From positions 2,542,001 through 2,606,000 of the forward strand of contig JACATO010000304.1 of assembly GCA_018389105.1 (NCBI GenBank): 64,000 nucleotides of DNA, given 5' to 3'. A program made the translations under genes and the position numbers. The DNA is from Nautilus pompilius (taxonomy: Eukaryota; Mollusca; Cephalopoda; Nautilida; Nautilidae). This document shows, one piece after another, positions 35,874-46,010 of the stretch (its first letter is position 1; every line of letters begins with the position of its first letter). Under the pieces are notes generated by a model that was given only the letters and a program-made list of their open reading frames with translations, ran no database searches and was not told where the DNA came from.

Positions 35874-38440
35874 AACGTAATGACCATATGTACCTATTTA
35901 GTCTAGTGTAATTATTTATTTTCTGCAAAAACAAGCGACCAGATAAACGAAGAAGCACAAACAAGCTCAGATTGGTAGGAGCGCCTGAAATAGAAAAAAT
36001 GAAATAAATAAATGAAATCCGTGTTGGGTAAAACGTTTTAAAATTTTCTGCACATCCAATTACACGTTGATAATAGATTTTAAGATAAGATTACAGATCA
36101 ATCTTTCCTAATCGAATCAGCTACAATAAAACTATACGAAAACAAGAGATACAATAGCTGGAATGATTGTATTAATGGTGCTCCATTGCAACATTTTCTC
36201 TTAAATTAAAAAATGCCGATTTTATATCATTTTAATAATTAGAAATATTACAAAAACGTAGAGTTGCAGGAAATCTAATTTGAATTTTATTAATAAAGAT
36301 GAAGACAGGAAAGAAAGAATAAACAAATATTAATGGTTGTGTTTTCCACTAGTAATACATTAAGTATTTAGATTTAATTAGTGTTTCTATGCTGAAATTA
36401 ATATTTAGTTAGGTTGTTTAAAATTAGTTTAGTTTACATTTTGAAAAAGTTAGGAAGCCAACATGGCTTATACAAGGTTCACCGGTGAGAGATGTGTTTA
36501 TGACAGGATTTACTAACTCATTCACGCTGTCACTACCTACAGCCATCACTGGAATTTCGTTCCATTCATTTATTTATTACTATAGATTATGACATTTCTT
36601 GCAATATATAATTGTGATACCTGCTATTAGCATCTATAAAGAGTTAAAGAAAATTATTATGATCATATGATAAAAACTAACGCATACTCATGCTTATTTC
36701 AACTCAACACTTATGATTTACGTCAGCTTACTCATAATTTGTCCATACCTTATTAGCACGAACCAGAGTTATCTTTCCTTCATCAATTACATTTGAAAAA
36801 AATATTTTGGTCATTTAAGTTCCTGAAGGGTATCTTTTATTTGCAATTATTTCCATCCAGAAAAACAATTAAATTGCACTTTTAACGGGACTATGAGAAA
36901 ATGGTAGAGTTCTTAAGTAAGTTTAAAAGAGCAACTTTCACATAAAATTAAAAGTAACGATAATTGTTATATCATTATAGATAGGACTCACGACCAAGTT
37001 TCACCCCTGAGTACATTGTGATAGCCAGCATTGTTTCTTGCCTTCTTACAACGACCGAACTAAACCATCCAAACGATGTGCAATAAAATCACAAATTCTG
37101 GAATAGAGGGAAAAGTTAAAACTATGCAAGTTAAAAATACTTAAATTTTAAACTATTAATAAATCTAATTAAGGAGACGAAGTAAGATTAATATTTCTGA
37201 TCAATAAGAATTAAATAATTTTAAGTCATAAACAGTAAAATGTCTTGCAAAGTAATTAAATTAATTAAATAGAATATTTCAAATAATAATGATTAATCTT
37301 CAGTCTCTCGATACTCATAAGATGTACAAAAAGGAGAAAAAACATCCAAAGTTTTTTTTATTGGTATTGATTAATTCTGATCATTAGGTGAGATTTAACT
37401 GTTTAATAAATAAGTATTCACAAATTTGAAAGATGAAATCGGTAGAGTATCTGGAAAAAATCTTCACGTTATCGAAAGAAAATGTATTTCTTTCCCGCGG
37501 ACAAGCTATCATTCGCTAATCTTTCAAAATCCAGGATAAATTTTCCAAATACTATACTAATCTATAAAAGCAAAAAAATTTTAAGTTTGTGGAAATATTT
37601 AAAACGATCTAAAGTGAGAAAGAGAAAGTAAGAGACGATGACAAGTTTAATATTCAGACATTTTGGTAATACAATAAACACGTATAACTGATATTTTTTC
37701 CGTCTTAGCCATAATACTCTTGGTCCATCATATACAGGTTATATACTCTATACGTTTGGTATTTATCTTTTTATTTATCTTATCTAGTGATTACTTGTTA
37801 AAATCCAGATTTTGCTTAGATCCTTCACCACTCGCAGGCATTGGCTTTTAATACTACTTATTCCAGTGGCCATTGTATACCATTACATTTATTATTGTAA
37901 TCATAGAAGATGCCATAATTTTAGTTACTATTGTGAATTTTAAACCGACCAATTATTACTACGTTCCATTTGACAGTACACTGATGACTTTTTCTTTTAC
38001 TGTAGTATGTAGAAGTAAAGAGATTTTCCCGCCAGTTGTGTTATTTTCTGTGTATGCTTGAATAAAGTAGAAATCGAGGTGCAAGAGTTGTAGGTATGAA
38101 CTGAAGTGGCATTGAAAATATTTAAAAAATGCATCTATGCAAAAGTTCTCAGAGAAACTTTACGAGGGCACCGATGAGTTATAAAAATGAATATGGTTCT
38201 TAAAAGTTAAATTAGTCACAAACTAGAATCTTTTGCTGTAATCCTATAAAACGCAGCCAAAGAGATCGTATCTTATGAAAATATCTCGGTATCATAAAAC
38301 GAGCTGTTGTTTAATGCAAACGTAAAGATAGTAGTAACTCGAGCAGTTTCATCTTGTACCGCGACTGGCCTCCAGTTAAGACGCAAGAATACGTGTGCTG
38401 CAGTGTATTGATTAGCAGCGCGCACGAAGGGTAAGGTTAT
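35874..38440. other. AT-rich DNA, no gene seen
   Basis: No recognisable coding or mobile sequence. The final 60 bases, left of the TATA box, are somewhat GC-richer (AGCAGCGCGCACGAAGGG) and may be promoter-proximal. Confidence 0.45.
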
Positions 38441-38463
38441 TCAGATGATAATTCAGTGGTCGC

Positions 38464-38500
38464 ATATATAAAAATCCCTTTTCAGCATAATCTCCAGCGT
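38464..38500 (+). promoter_or_regulatory. Candidate TATA core promoter
   Basis: TATATAAAAA at 38465-38474 in a locally GC-richer setting, with a CCAGCG start-site candidate about 31 bases downstream (A at 38496) and a second, closer TTCAGCA at 38481-38487. An untranslated leader of about 65 bases would then lead to the start codon at 38562. The spacing fits known Pol II TATA promoters; actual transcription is inferred. Confidence 0.5.
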
Positions 38501-38561
38501 TTCTTTGAGCCTCGACTTTTCCTTTTTGACACTGATTTGATCCTGAATCAAGAAATGAAAA

Positions 38562-38575
38562 ATGGCTTACAGCAG
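38562..38575 (+). CDS. Candidate first coding exon (partial gene)
   Basis: ATGGCTTACAGCAG runs straight into GTAAGTG, a consensus 5' splice donor (exon CAG, donor at 38576). The context GAAAAATGG has A at -3 and G at +4, a strong Kozak match. Residues: Met-Ala-Tyr-Ser plus two bases of the next codon (14 coding bases). An upstream in-frame alternative start at 38555 would read Met-Lys-Asn-Gly-Leu-Gln-Gln and end in phase 0, but its context is weaker. With the TATA box about 100 bases upstream this has the layout of an arthropod tissue-specific gene with a tiny first coding exon. The product is not identifiable from four residues. A phase-compatible last exon may lie at 40250-40385, and other exons may be missed. 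Confidence 0.4.
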
Positions 38576-38580
38576 GTAAG

Positions 38581-40249
38581 TGTTGCTGTCACCAGTACTC
38601 TCGTGTTCGTAACTGCATCTATCATCTGATCTAAATCAGTTAAGTAGAACAGTTTTACTAATATCTTTTCACAAATGTGTGTGTGTGTGCTTTATGTTTT
38701 CTTCACTATTGGTCACTGCACATAAATCCGTACTTAGCAAATTCGTTATTTATTAAATCTTAAAATTTCTTTCGAATAATAATTTTCGTAACAAATTCAA
38801 GTCTGTTTTGGTGGGCCCTTATTTGAGGAAATGTGTCTTTATCACAGGGTTTATTTTAACGTGCAGTAGACCCCTACTTGTGCAGTTCTAAATCCATTGA
38901 GTAGTTAGCAAGGATGTTCCAAATTTCTGAGCGTTTTGAATGCACTTCGAAATTTACGGTTATACTTTTAGCTAATGATACTAATTTTATACTCTAGTGA
39001 GGCATCCTGTGTTGTGTACCCTGTCAAAGGATACAAAGGAACTTAAAATCTATAAAATGTTTAAAAAATAGTCATTACAAATGCTTCTCAGATTCAGAGA
39101 ATCTCTAACACTGGGTCATGGCACCTGCCTCAAAGATTTATGCAGTTCTAAGACTTCCTTAAAATAAACCCTGCTCTATCGTATAGTAAAGTACCGTGTA
39201 GTAAATAATTTCTGTATTTACGATTATTTAAAAAGAAGTCAGAAAATGTAAACAAAAACTGGAAATGACCTGTTGTAATTTTACAGTGTAACTTGCTTCC
39301 AATTCTCACTTTACTACCGTTTACTTTAACTGTCTTTAACATGGTTTGCATAAAACATCTGAAGTATGTTTTGTTTTTGAACAGTTTTAGAATAATAATG
39401 TATTTCATCATAATTTAAAAACGTTACTCACTTTTTTATGTTGAAAATACTCCAAAACCACGAAAAAACTGCTGTGAGCTATCGTTATTGCTTGCAGTAC
39501 AATTTTGGAAACTGTTAAATAATAGGCCATTTTCTAAACAGTTCATTTAATTAGTTCACATTTTAAAAGGATTTATTTACCTGCAACGTAATTCGTGGTT
39601 TAAAAAATAAAATATTTTTCAAATGCTACATTTATACTAGATAAGTTATAATTTCTAATATGTTTTGTTAATATTCATAGAAAAGTTTTGCATCTTTGGA
39701 CCTAATTTCTTTGATGAAGCAGTGAATAAACTGTGATTTTGTCTATTCTTAGATAAATATTTTCATTAAAGTGTGAACGACTTTTAAGAAAAGGTATATA
39801 ATTTGAAACATTTAATATATCTGATTATATTCAATGAAAAATTTGCTACCTTAGTTATAGTTTAGTTTATTTTTCATATAATTTTAACAAGAATCTGATC
39901 CTATACTCATAGTTTATAATTTATGTAACAAAATTTATCAGAAACTAATACTACAACCATACTTTAGTATAATATTAGTTATGAAATTTTAATAGGAAAT
40001 CAGATACTTTAACCGAACTTAGAAAATTTCATATAAAAGAATTTTATGATAAAGTGAAATATGCATATTTAGTGATCCCTTCATAAATGTTCTTTTTAAA
40101 AGGAATATAACATTTGAGATTAAATAAAATTAGATTTATAAACAATAAGAGATTTTCAAAAGAGCGAAAGGTTGTAATTTTGAAACATTTGTCTGGCTCT
40201 GTTTACCAGTCTGCTGCTGCCAATATTAAGATGTATTTTAAGAAATCAG
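38581..40249. other. Candidate intron of the 38.5-kb gene
   Basis: AT-rich, with a short (TG)n run near 38677-38692. A good acceptor (TTTTATACTCTAG) ends at 38997. Joining from it keeps the Met-Ala-Tyr-Ser frame for 16 codons (Ser-Glu-Ala-Ser-Cys-Val-Val-Tyr...) before a stop, so it could be a small internal or terminal exon or chance. No longer exon-like stretch found. Confidence 0.3.
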
Positions 40250-40385
40250 TAATAATGGTTTGTTTGTAAATGTTTCATCTAAACTAAACTACACCGAGAC
40301 AGCGATAAAGGAAGTCTGCAGCGAAGAGCAATTCAAAACCACCAGCTGCTCTAAAGATGGTGAAAAGAAAGTCACGCTCTACTGA
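40250..40385 (+). CDS. Candidate terminal exon, product unknown
   Basis: Following CAG at 40247-40249, an open frame reads to TGA at 40383-40385. Its last part (about 40300-40382) is KEVCSEEQFKTTSCSKDGEK then KVTLY, with codon use and Lys/Glu/Cys content much more protein-like than the surrounding AT-rich DNA. If joined to the exon ending at 38575 the phase matches (AG + T gives Ser). AATAAA at 40450-40455 could serve as polyadenylation signal. The acceptor lacks a good pyrimidine tract, which argues against it. No family recognised; the two cysteines suggest, but do not show, a small secreted or binding protein. Confidence 0.3.
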
Positions 40386-40459
40386 ATAATTAAACCAATA
40401 TTTTAGATTATATTTCCCAGCAACAAAAACAAAATAATATACAAGTAAAAATAAACATT

Positions 40460-41685
40460 AAAATATTGAATATTTATCTTATGCGGACGGTACCTATTAG
40501 CATTCACAGACATGTACATTTTTATCACAACCAACATCAGCAGTTGGGTTTTTCTATATCTTTGACTTCCCTGACGTTACGCATAGCCATCCACCAAACT
40601 CCTCTACTAATGACCCTGACCAAATTATCAACAACAATAGTTAAAAAGAAAAAAATAGAGATAAAACACACATTCAAAAAAAGAAACTATAAATAAGTAA
40701 AAATTTTGTTTAATTATTATACTATTAATAGAAATACAAATATTTCTTCCCTTTTTCCTTCTACAATACTTTGTTTTTCTTTTCTTATAAAGAAATATCA
40801 TCGGCTGTATTTTAATTTATGGATTTAATTCGTCTAGCAAAAGAAACCTTATAGTTTATTTACCTACATTTAGGAAAAAACTGTCTGGTATAAAAAAGAA
40901 TAGTTGAACTTTTGTCTTCTTATCACGATTTTCCATTGGAAACTGATTGTAGACTTATAATAACGGATTGGAGACGGATGTCATACCTGGTTCTGTTATA
41001 TTGGTATACACGAAAACGCGCAGCAACATATTCACGCAGTTCAATAATTTAATTCATAGAATTCTTAACCACGAGAAAACAACTGTCCGTTAGATGACAA
41101 TCAGTTACGTATGTGACAGAGAAACAATCGAAAACAACAGTATTCCATACTTCTTGTTATCTTAACTAGATGAAGCATTTACTGTTTTCTTTCAGGCAGA
41201 GAAATTATTTGTAAGTTACCAACGGCAAGAATTTTGACGCCATATATTGTTGTTTCCTCGATAACCTGTGATGTTTCTCTAAATAACTGCGGATGGGTTT
41301 TTTTCTATATGAGAGCCGAAGGCTAGCTTCAAAAAGCCATTGTTTATCGGTAATAGTTCAGTTGGTTTTGATTTATGAAGAAATAAATAAGACAATAGTA
41401 AGTTGTTGAGTGTAGGTATTTTAAAATAAAGCAGAATGTTCATAGTTTTAAAAAATTTCTTCATATTTATTGATTGTTTTGGAAGTATCACACTTAACTA
41501 TCATCGCTTGGATAACGTTTAAGGTTCCTGAGTTCCATTTGTGCGGGATACCTGCTTCATGAGTTCTCCTAGATTTTCTGAAAAAGTATACATTCAATAT
41601 AAATAAATTACTCTAACTGTATATAAATTGCTGTATACTTTTGAAATGTATGTTTTAAAGATCATATTCACAATCGTGTCCCCCT
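40460..41685. other. AT-rich DNA, no gene seen
   Basis: Plus-strand frame 40466-40696 and minus-strand frame 41279-41491 are short and show no domain. Nothing else seen. Confidence 0.45.
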
Positions 41686-41689
41686 GTGG

Positions 41690-42003
41690 CGCAAAATGAA
41701 CTAATCCCTGTTTACTCGCTTTGCGGTATGTTACATCGGTGAAGGTCGTCATCCACCCTGGCGACTAAGCGAGTCACCTGGGTACGGTTGGAGGGATATT
41801 AGTGGCGGTGGTCAGGCCAGTCGAGAGTCATCCGCGGAGCCTTTATCGCATCTAGCAGAATTCTTCATTTTTAGATGTGGAAGGAAATTCCCGCGGCTGA
41901 TTGGCGAAGACGAAACCATGCTCAGAAAGTATGCCAAACCGAAGTGAATCTGAACTCGGGGTACTCCCGTGGTCTACCACCGAGCTGCCCGGGCGGGAGA
42001 CAA
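41690..42003 (-). repeat. tRNA-headed SINE candidate
   Basis: The minus strand starts with a tRNA-like head: GGGCAGCTCGGTGGTAGACC (A box at 41989-41977, near TRGCNNAGYGG) and CGAGTTCAGATTCA (B box at 41957-41946, near GGTTCGANTCC), about 44 bases apart, as in type 2 Pol III promoters. The anticodon arm is shortened, so it is not a functional tRNA. A body of about 260 bases follows, GC-richer than the flanks and ending near TTTGCGCCACAGGGGGA (about 41690). Target-site duplications are not obvious. The SINE family is not identified. Confidence 0.55.
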
Positions 42004-43602
42004 TAAACTGCGTGCCAGCTAATTTTGTTTGATTTAATACCGTTGTTGAAAGAACAGTTCACTGGTATAAAATTGCATGTGAAGTTCTCTGATTTTTCGT
42101 GTTGTTTCAGATTTCAGTTCATCTTGATGAACAAGTATTTATTTATTTTATGCAAGAAATACTACTGAAGCAAAATAACAGAGAAGCTTCTTCCTGGAAT
42201 TGTCAGTATTCATTTAATAGAATTTTAAAAACTAATTTCTCTAAAAAAATAAGAGGTCAATGATTAATTAAACAGCTGGAAATGAGGTGAAATTCTTTGA
42301 TAATTCTACGTGCTTATATTCGATAGGCAAGTACTTTAAAAACGTCAGGGTTTACGTTGCAATTCCAAAAATGCCATTTTTCATTCCAAAGACCAAAAAG
42401 GCGACCAATGCTGTACGAAAATAACTTCGTTTCACATCAATCAGAAGATTACTTTAAAAACCAGTTCATTTATTGAATCGTCATCCACTATATTATCTAT
42501 GTTCAGGATAAGGGGACTTTTAGACACGCAGTCTTTTATGGAATCTTTTTACCATTTTCACGGTGGTGGCTAGTAAATCGGCAGAGCCTGCACACAGCGT
42601 TGTAAACCAAAGGCATCTTTAAAACCTACATCACCTCATTTGATCTCTGTTTACTTCGAGTTTTAAGAGCAAATATACGACTGTAAGTTCACACGACATG
42701 ATGAAAAACTTTTTTATGTCGATTCGTAAAGACAGTCACTATCATTTAGAGTGATAAAATACTCTTAATTATATCTTTCTTTCTTCTAATAATATTAATC
42801 AATATGGAATGAATACTGTTATTACCCGATTACATTGTGAATTAATAAAGAATGAAGCTATTATTTTAATGCATGCTTATTAAACTAAGAAATATACAGA
42901 ATCAGATATACAACTTTTTAATACAAGCGCTTTGAGCATTTTTTAAGATGGGACTTACTGGTGGTGATGTAGGTGTTAGATCTAATACGAGGGCACTGTT
43001 AATGTTTGCGCACTTTCTAACGATGTGATTTACCTTTACGCAGAGTAATGAAGTATGAAGTATATTAGAACTAATATAAGAGCATTATCGACGTCTGCGC
43101 ACTTCCCAGTGCAGGTGCCAGGTAAGTAAAGTAAAATGCAGCTGTAGTTGAAAGTAAAACAAGTGTTCTGAAAACCTTCCAATATTAAAAGAAAATATAA
43201 CTATCAAAGATAAGCGATGCCAAAAAGAATTTCGACAATGTGGCTTCGAGTTGTGTCGCTATCACCTCGACAACCACGTGTGAGCGGAGATCAGCCGAGT
43301 TTTCTCCCTGACAGCCAGTTCCATTATAAAACATCGGTGGTGTATCTATGGCTGATACTGTTTAGATTGTCACCAGGTAATCTAACTAATTGCTTTTATT
43401 GCTATGCACCTGGCCTTTTCTTTAGGAATTAATGCAGCAAACAAATCTAGTATTTCGTTTGCAGCAAATATTGAATACTGGAGTTTTTAACTTCTTTAGA
43501 TCTCTGCAGCTTTAAAGCTAAACAATATATCTTTCTAAATAGTTTCAAATGCAGACTAAAAATAAGATGAAATTGTGCGTCTGTAAACCTGCATGGTGAG
43601 TT
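42004..43602. other. Intergenic block with a local 90-bp duplication
   Basis: Two related segments, about 42977-43018 and 43067-43108 (shared TTAGA-CTAATA ... GCGCACTT), lie 90 bases apart at roughly 70% identity. CAGGTAAGT at about 43121 is a good donor-like sequence but has no convincing exon upstream. The plus-strand frame 43217-43432 (71 aa) has no domain. Confidence 0.4.
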
Positions 43603-43604
43603 TG

Positions 43605-43618
43605 TAATAATAATAATA

Positions 43619-43705
<87 letters not shown>

Positions 43706-43715
43706 TAATAATAAA
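43605..43715. repeat. (TAA)n microsatellite
   Basis: About 110 bases of TAA repeats with a few single-base slips (AATATAATAA), which put different reading frames side by side. Open frames of Ile/Leu/Tyr runs over it are artefacts. Confidence 0.97.
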
Positions 43716-44349
43716 CGGCAAGGCTGGTGTATTAAACAGTAGCAGACATAATTAAGGTACTTGTTCACCGTACGCACCATCCTCCAAATGATGTCGGTCA
43801 TACAAATATTACTCTTCACTGGGTGATATAATTTCTAGAGTAAAAATGACTGGCTTTATTAAGTTATTATAATTGATTTGTTTAGTTTATCACTCAAATA
43901 TACCAGTGCATTACAGTGACTCATTCATTTTCATGTTTTTAAAAATCATTTTATTTTTCATGACAAATTATGAAAAGTTGCCTTTCTTTAAAATTAGTTT
44001 TGCACTTAGGAAATCTTTTGAATTTTGCAACCAATGTTTCTAATACATCTGTCAATAAAGCAAGTATCTATTGGATGCATTTCAAGAAAGTTGTGGCCAT
44101 CCCCATATATTTCTTGTCGAAAACCGAAGGAACAACTTAATGTGTTATGATTGTGTACAAGGATGAATACCGTTCAAATATGCGTCACGGTTGTGCAAAA
44201 TGCGTTTTATATTTTTAAAAGATCCTCAAACACAAAACAACGGTGCGTGAAGTATCGACGTGACAGTATTTAATTGACTATTTGTATGCTTTTAAATAAT
44301 TTCTGATTAGTAATTTTAGCCTTAAAATCGAGCATAATTATTACTAATG
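43716..44349. other. AT-rich DNA, no gene seen
   Basis: Flank between the TAA microsatellite and the rosa-like element. No motif found. Confidence 0.45.
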
Positions 44350-44351
44350 TA

Positions 44352-45061
44352 CAGGGTGTTCCAAAAGTCTTGGGCACATTTTGACAATGAATATCTCGGA
44401 AACTATTAAGGATATAAAAACGCATCTGGTAAATTCAGAAAGCTTGTAATCTCATTTTTTACATGGAATGTTCAAAGATGTTCAATGTGAGCACCATTGG
44501 TCACACGACACACATCAAGCCTATAGTCCAATTCTTGCCAAACGCGTCCCAGCATTGCATTGTCAATGGTTGAAACAGCTTCTGTTATTCGTGCCTTCAG
44601 CTCATCCACGTCTCTGGAAATAGGGGGCACATATACCAATCCTTTCACAAATCCCCACAAAAAGAAATCGCATGGTGTGAGATCTGGAGATCTGGGTGGC
44701 CAGGACATGAGATCGTGATCATTCTGCCCAGACCTTCCAATCCATCTGTCTGGCAGTTTTATGTTCAGAAACTGTCTAACCCTGAGGCTCCAGTGTGGTG
44801 GCGCTCCATCCTGTTGGAAAATGAAGTCACCAGACTCTTTCTCACTCAATTTATCCATTAACTAAAAAATCTGAAAAGATATCTAAAAAAAATCTTAATC
44901 TAAAAAAATCTTAATATCTGAAAAGAAATAAAAAAAATCAATAGCCTTACAAAAAAATTAATGTAATTAGCTTTAAAATGACACAACTTTTATCTTACTA
45001 CCATTCATAGTTAAATAGATATGGGGACTTCAAATGTGCCCAAGACTTTTGGAACACCCTG
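44352..45061 (-). mobile_element. rosa-like (DD41D) Tc1/mariner element, internally deleted
   Basis: Perfect 30-bp terminal inverted repeats (44352-44381 and 45032-45061) begin CAGGGTGTTCCAAAAGTCTT at each end and are flanked by TA on both sides (44350-44351, 45062-45063), the Tc1/mariner target duplication. The 710-bp length is about half that of a complete element. It carries the 3' part of a transposase on the minus strand (44858-44472), then a short low-complexity AT stretch (44860-45000) where the N-terminal coding half should be. The perfect ends suggest recent insertion. Non-autonomous, but the ends could be recognised by an intact relative. Confidence 0.95.
44472..44858 (-). CDS. Truncated DD41D transposase C-terminus
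   Basis: An open frame of 128 codons encodes the C-terminal DDE domain of a Tc1/mariner transposase, which cuts and joins DNA at the element ends. Residues 12-23 are DFIFQQDGAPPH, holding the second catalytic Asp (residue 17). WPPRSPDLTPCDFFLWGFVK at about residues 53-72 holds the third catalytic Asp (residue 59). The two are separated by 41 residues, the spacing that defines the DD41D (rosa) group. The end, NGAHIEHL, is the usual C-terminus. The helix-turn-helix domain and first catalytic Asp are absent, so the product cannot be an active transposase. The Met at residue 1 is an internal codon used as nominal start; no promoter is seen. The frame has no stop or shift over 128 codons, consistent with recent decay. 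Confidence 0.93.
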   Translation of the reverse strand: MDKLSEKESGDFIFQQDGAPPHWSLRVRQFLNIKLPDRWIGRSGQNDHDLMSWPPRSPDLTPCDFFLWGFVKGLVYVPPISRDVDELKARITEAVSTIDNAMLGRVWQELDYRLDVCRVTNGAHIEHL

Positions 45062-45063
45062 TA

Positions 45064-45730
45064 TATTAAATTGGTGCTGCCATTAGCAGTTAAAACACGA
45101 ATAATTACACTGATTAGGCTATTTAGTGGACGTATTCAGAGAAAGAAGGAAAGCCGTTTGTTGTTCTCTCTTACGTTGTGCCCTAGAATTACAATAAAAT
45201 TAACTCGGTTAAAAATTGAAGTTTACAAGAACAACAGCAGGTAAAAGCCTGGCAAATAAGCACGCGAACGTCATTCCGCATTACATAAAATGAAATATCC
45301 CCGCTGTTCTGCTTTTCTCCAGCAAAGTAAACACCAGAATCCCGACAAACTATCTTCTGAGATAATTGCAGCCATTCAAGATTAAAAGGCGGCCAGCCTT
45401 GACATTGACCGCTTTATTTGTTGAGAAAGCCGTCAGATGGCGTGCAAACAGTTGTGATTTTATTATCTCTATAGTACTGCTGTATGTTATACAACACCAC
45501 CAACCTCTATACAGATAGAATTTTAAATAAGATAAATATATTTACACTTCCAAAATGATAAAACAAAAATAAATGGTAAACAATTTTGTAAAAAATGGCT
45601 GCATAAAACACGGCCAAAAATGGGGGATTAAATAATATGTCGTACTTGTTTCGAAGACAAAAATTAGCAAATATATGATACAGTGTTCTGTCATGATAAT
45701 CTGTAAATTTGTTGTTAATATACCGTGTTA
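45064..45730. other. AT-rich DNA, no gene seen
   Basis: A minus-strand frame at 45507-45797 is hydrophobic-rich but runs into the adjacent Tc1 relic and has no recognisable domain of its own. Confidence 0.4.
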
Positions 45731-45734
45731 GTTT

Positions 45735-46010
45735 GTTGCAGAAAATGGCAAATAAAGACAAATTGAACTTCTTTATATCCGTAATTGACCGAGCCACTTT
45801 TTACAGCAAAAAGAGCGTTTGGCATTAAATCAACGATTTCTTGTATTATGGTTTGATCCGGATTTTCCCATGGTCTTGTGAGAGCTGTTTTGATTCCATC
45901 GTGTGGGCGGGACTTGGAGGTATTGCTCCCGGTTGACAATCGAAATGCTCCCATTATGTGCTCGACCGGATTCATATCAGAGTTTTGGCATATTCAGAAG
46001 AATAGTTCGC
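45735..46010 (-). pseudogene. Tc1-like transposase tail
   Basis: The minus strand reads CQNSDMNPVEHIMGAF (about 45985-45940), equivalent to the Tc1 'RSPDLNPIEHxWDxF' block with the third catalytic Glu (VEH) retained. It continues in frame with KTALTRPWENPDQTIIQEIV then DLMPNALFAVKSG (about 45880-45805), matching 'LxxEWxxIPQxxIxxLIxSMPRRxxAVxxAxGG'. A stop lies just upstream of the conserved block. Farther upstream (to 46275) an open frame is present but I cannot align it. Only the last quarter of the transposase is recognisable. No terminal repeats found. It sits 0.7 kb from the rosa-like element, but the two are unrelated in sequence. Confidence 0.8.

Noticed and set aside
35472-35880. Three overlapping plus-strand frames of 101-116 codons
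   Set aside because: The 40-bp repeat lacks stops in every forward frame; the period is not a multiple of three, so no one frame is favoured.
43556-43819. Minus-strand 87-codon frame
   Set aside because: Runs through the TAA microsatellite; low complexity.
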